Part shown: positions 4,895 to 7,310 of the stretch, piece by piece | Layout of the letters: the number at the start of each line of letters is the position of its first letter | How positions within the stretch are numbered: the stretch's first letter is position 1 | From: Planctomycetota bacterium | GTDB taxonomy: Bacteria > Planctomycetota > Planctomycetia > Pirellulales > UBA1268 | Direction of reading: 5' to 3' | Length of the DNA: 7,310 nt | Assembly (NCBI GenBank): GCA_027622795.1 | Contig: JAQBZA010000158.1 | Coordinates: forward strand, 1 to 7,310 | Made by a program: the position numbers and the translations under genes | The notes under the pieces: generated by a model | What the model was told of the DNA's origin: nothing | Seen by the model: the letters and a program-made list of their open reading frames with translations, nothing else | Database searches by the model: none

Positions 4895-6103
4895 CTATTC
4901 GCGGGCAATCACGAAGTTGGCCGCCGCCAATCGGTCGCGGAGTGCGGCAATATGCTCGCGATCGGCGGTCTCGACCGTCACCTCGACGGTGGTCGTAAAC
5001 ACATCAGCTCCGGAAAATGCCCGTTCGTGTCTGATTTCTCGAATGCTCGCCCCAGTTGCGGCGATGGCGGCAGCCAACCGGGCAATGCCCCCCGGTCGAT
5101 CGCTGATAACGGTCCGAAATCGCCACCGCCGCCCGTCGGCAACAAGGCCGTGGTCAATCACACGGTCCAGCATCGTGAGATCAATGTTGCCACCGCACAC
5201 GAGAAGAACAGTTGTTCGGCCGGCAATCGCCCGGCCGGTTTCGCCCATGACTGCCGCCAGGGCCGAGGCTGCTGCACCTTCCACCACCATTTTTTCCAGC
5301 TCCAGAAGCCGCAACATGGCCAGCGAGATGGCGTCTTCGCCAAGCGTCACGACGCGATCCACGAGTGGAGCAGCCAGCGAGAATGACAGGCTTCCCACGC
5401 AGCCGACCGCGAGCCCATCGGCGAGCGTTGGCTGACTTGGCACGGCCACCGGCCGCCCCGCCGTCAGCGACGCCCCAAAACTTGCCGATGCGGCCGCTTC
5501 CACCGCGATGATCTGGATTTCAGGTCGGAGGGCCTTGGCTGCAACAGCCACGCCCGCTAAGAGCCCGGCGCCACCGGTGGGAACCACAATGGTGTCGGCA
5601 TCGGGCACGTCCTCGAGAATTTCGAGGGCCATCGTCCCCTGCCCCGCGATCACGGCCGGATCATTGAACCCGTGAATCAGCATCAGTCCATCGGCTTCCG
5701 CGATCTCAAGGGCCCGGCGTCGGGCATCGTCAAACGTATCGCCCTCAAGAATCACGGTAGCGCCCAACCGCCGGCAGGTAGCCACCTTCACCAGCGGTGC
5801 AAATCGCGGCATCACGACCGTCACCGGGATGCCAAGCAGGCTGCCGTGGTAGGCCAGTCCAAGAGCGTGATTCCCTGCTGAGGCAGCGATCACGCCGCGG
5901 CGCTGCTGGGCGGCATCAAGAAGCAGGAGGGCATTTCTGGCTCCCCGTTCCTTGAAGGAACCGGTTCGCTGGAGCAGATCGAGTTTACAAAAGACACGGC
6001 TCCCGATGAGCTCTGAGAGCGGGATACTCGGCTGACATGGTGAGCGATAGATACCGGATCGGATCCGTTCATGAGCAGCGCGAATGTCAGCGAGGGAGAT
6101 CAT
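4895..6103 (-). CDS. ilvA: Threonine (or serine) dehydratase with C-terminal ACT domain
   Basis: A PLP enzyme that deaminates L-threonine to 2-oxobutanoate (and often L-serine to pyruvate), the first step toward isoleucine. The 402-residue length with one ACT-like domain fits the medium form of threonine dehydratase rather than long IlvA or the short catabolic TdcB. Visible residues are the Schiff-base Lys51 in TGSFKERGA, SAGNHALG at 75-82, the glycine loop PTGGAGLLAG at 175-184, DGLAVG at 229-234, and CGGNID at 303-308. The ACT domain occupies about 329-402 and begins near TVISDRPGGIARLAAAI, so it may be feedback-regulated by an amino acid. I start at ATG 6103; a GTG at 6109, two codons earlier, is equally possible. 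No clear ribosome binding site is present. The HAD gene ends 24 nt upstream, implying co-transcription. Serine specificity cannot be excluded, so the symbol is tentative. Confidence 0.9.
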   Translation of the reverse strand: MISLADIRAAHERIRSGIYRSPCQPSIPLSELIGSRVFCKLDLLQRTGSFKERGARNALLLLDAAQQRRGVIAASAGNHALGLAYHGSLLGIPVTVVMPRFAPLVKVATCRRLGATVILEGDTFDDARRRALEIAEADGLMLIHGFNDPAVIAGQGTMALEILEDVPDADTIVVPTGGAGLLAGVAVAAKALRPEIQIIAVEAAASASFGASLTAGRPVAVPSQPTLADGLAVGCVGSLSFSLAAPLVDRVVTLGEDAISLAMLRLLELEKMVVEGAAASALAAVMGETGRAIAGRTTVLLVCGGNIDLTMLDRVIDHGLVADGRRWRFRTVISDRPGGIARLAAAIAATGASIREIRHERAFSGADVFTTTVEVTVETADREHIAALRDRLAAANFVIARE

Positions 6104-6127
6104 GGCCACGATGAGGAAAAGCCGGTG

Positions 6128-6721
6128 TCAGGTGACCCGTTGCGGCTGATGGAAGGCCCGCACATCGACCCATTCCATGCCGGCCCGTCGGGCCGCCTCA
6201 ATGCCGAGGTCACTATCTTCCCAAACCACGCACGTTGCCGGACTCGCCCCGATGCGTCGAGCCGCCTCCAAGTAGGGATCGGGATCGGGCTTATGTCGAT
6301 TCGTGTCCTCGCTGGCCACGATTGAATCAAAGCAATCTGCGATGCCGAGTTGCCGTAAAATTCTCAGGCAGACGTGGTGGTATCCGCCCGTGACCACCGC
6401 CATTGGCACCCTGCCTCGGCAGCGGTGGATGACTTGGATCACCGGGTCGACCGGCGCGACGCATTCAACCTGCTCCAGAAACGCCGTCTCCTTCATCTCG
6501 GCGGCGGCATCGATGTCGATCTCGAGGCCCGCCTCCCGGGCAAGCGTGGCAATGATGTCACCGGTAGGCCGTCCACCAAGGGAGTAGAAACGGTCTTCAT
6601 CGAAGGAGAGGCCGTGATGCTGCGTCACACAGAGCCAGGCCCGGTAATGGGCCGGCATCGTGTCAGCGAGCGTACCGTCGCAATCGAAGAGCAGAGCGGC
6701 GTGGGATTGGAGATGCCACAT
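6128..6721 (-). CDS. HAD superfamily phosphatase, YqaB / beta-phosphoglucomutase type
   Basis: A 197-residue HAD subfamily IA hydrolase, a usual length for the group. The four motifs are intact: nucleophile DCDGTLAD (Asp13, acid/base Asp15), Thr111 in AVVTGG, Lys144 in HKPDPDPY, and EDSDLGIEAA at 168-177 for Mg2+. A helical cap occupies about 20-90. The sequence resembles E. coli YqaB, which dephosphorylates fructose-1-phosphate and similar sugar phosphates: both share the middle RPMAV/VPMAV segment and an ending of the type AGM..VDVR. A beta-phosphoglucomutase is a possible alternative. The start at ATG 6721 leaves only ten residues before motif I, as in YqaB; there is no strong ribosome binding site. 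The threonine dehydratase follows after a short gap. No metabolic link between the two enzymes is obvious. Confidence 0.88.
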   Translation of the reverse strand: MWHLQSHAALLFDCDGTLADTMPAHYRAWLCVTQHHGLSFDEDRFYSLGGRPTGDIIATLAREAGLEIDIDAAAEMKETAFLEQVECVAPVDPVIQVIHRCRGRVPMAVVTGGYHHVCLRILRQLGIADCFDSIVASEDTNRHKPDPDPYLEAARRIGASPATCVVWEDSDLGIEAARRAGMEWVDVRAFHQPQRVT

Positions 6722-6760
6722 GAATCGGGAATTCCAGGCAGGATGGAAAAAGGCTGATGG

Positions 6761-6816
6761 TTTCGGTTGATCTGCCGAAAATTCTCATGGCGGAGGGTCT
6801 GCCGGGTCGATCAACC
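6761..6816. repeat. Overlapping inverted repeats in the divergent intergenic region
   Basis: Two inverted repeats share sequence here. TTTCGG (6761-6766) pairs with CCGAAA (6775-6780) over an 8-nt loop, and GGTTGATC (6765-6772) pairs with GATCAACC (6809-6816) over 36 nt. TCTGCCG also occurs twice in direct orientation (6771-6777 and 6798-6804). The region lies between the divergent HAD gene and exported-protein gene, so it could hold operators or form alternative folds in the leader of the plus-strand gene. No clear promoter hexamers were found nearby. Confidence 0.4.
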
Positions 6817-6891
6817 CTGACGATCATGCCGGTTTTCAGGCGTGGGGACCAGCCCCGTGCTGAGGCCGACACCCGACAGGCAAGTGACCCG

Positions 6892-7310
6892 ATGACCGTG
6901 ATACCAGCTCAAAACAAGCGGAACGCCCGGGGCAGCCGCCGTGGCAGGCGGATGACGGCTCGTATGCGGGCGCTTCGCAGACGGGCTGCCGCCTGGCGCC
7001 GAAGGACTCGCCGGGCTGCCCTCGCTGCGTTGCTGGCCGCCGGGATGACCGGATCGGCGGGCGTGGCGCACGCTCAAATCGGGGCAATGGGCCAGGGTGC
7101 CATGGCGCCCAGCGGGGGCGTGCTCAATCGGGCGGTGACCCGGTTGAGTGAACGTAACCAAAACGGCCCCGGCTGGATGTATTTTGGCATCAATCCGGCT
7201 GACCGCGGTCTCGGCTACAACGGCGGCTACATCACGCTCGGCGGCTTCATTCCCTATGCCGAGGATGACCTCGGTGGCTTCTGGGCGGCTGATCTCCGCG
7301 GCCATCTCTC
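6892..7310 (+). CDS. Exported protein, N-terminal part, possibly an outer-membrane beta-barrel
   Basis: The frame is open to the window edge, giving 139 complete codons. Residues 1-41 form an unusually long basic n-region with 16 arginines, followed by a hydrophobic core (about 42-52) and a likely signal peptidase site after AHA (59-61). The mature part contains GPGWMYFGINPADRGLGYN (92-110), then GGYITLGGFIPYAEDDLGG (111-129) and alternating hydrophobic/glycine residues, which look like early strands of a beta-barrel or autotransporter-like surface protein. That reading is an inference from a short piece. The start is uncertain: ATG codons at 6757, 6787, 6826, 6952 and 6964 are in the same frame; 6757 has AAGG 4 nt before it, but I prefer 6892 or later because the upstream stretch looks like structured leader. 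The gene is divergent from the HAD phosphatase. Confidence 0.75.
   Translation, partial: MTVIPAQNKRNARGSRRGRRMTARMRALRRRAAAWRRRTRRAALAALLAAGMTGSAGVAHAQIGAMGQGAMAPSGGVLNRAVTRLSERNQNGPGWMYFGINPADRGLGYNGGYITLGGFIPYAEDDLGGFWAADLRGHL

Noticed and set aside
1..7310. CRISPR array, insertion sequence or anti-phage defence system
   Set aside because: No regularly spaced repeats, transposase, or defence-type nuclease or effector motifs were found; the kinase and protease do not form a recognisable defence module.

Overview
The window is a piece of a GC-rich bacterial chromosome in which nearly everything is transcribed from the minus strand. The mix of genes suggests a planctomycete, perhaps Pirellulales-like: an RtcB/archease RNA ligase pair, a Hanks-type Ser/Thr kinase with a C-terminal membrane anchor, a secreted trypsin-like protease with its own C-terminal anchor, mostly weak ribosome binding sites, and an exported protein with a very long arginine-rich n-region. 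This placement is inferred from gene content and style; there is no phylogenetic marker I could test.

Layout, in window order. 1-536 (minus) is the N-terminal part of rtcB, cut by the window edge. 546-956 (minus) is archease, the RtcB activator. 928-1902 (minus) is a DUF808/YedI-type membrane protein overlapping archease by 29 nt. 1955-2027 (minus) is tRNA-Glu(CUC), with a good sigma70-like promoter at 2057-2084. 2137-3339 (minus) is a Ser/Thr protein kinase. 3371-3502 (plus) is a doubtful 43-codon ORF or gene remnant. 3488-4564 (minus) is a secreted, anchored serine protease, preceded at 4596-4748 by a small 50-residue charged protein. 4895-6103 (minus) is a threonine dehydratase with an ACT domain. 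6128-6721 (minus) is a HAD phosphatase of the YqaB/beta-phosphoglucomutase type. From 6892 to the window end (plus) is the N-terminus of an exported, possibly beta-barrel, protein.

The genes form several probable transcription units. tRNA-Glu, DUF808, archease and rtcB run in one direction with small gaps or overlaps, so the RNA ligase module may be read through from the tRNA promoter. The HAD phosphatase and threonine dehydratase are 24 nt apart and probably co-transcribed. The 50-residue protein and the protease are 31 nt apart and probably form a pair; the ribosome binding site of the small protein lies inside one arm of a perfect 10-bp inverted repeat. The exported protein at the right edge is divergent from the HAD gene, across about 170 bases that hold nested inverted repeats.

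No gene-free stretch exceeds 300 bases. I see no insertion sequence, CRISPR array, integrase, phage gene or rRNA. Most of the content is recognisable housekeeping or signalling. The parts that might be new are the small protein/protease pair with its SD-masking repeat, the tRNA-linked ligase operon, and the structured divergent region near 6760-6816.
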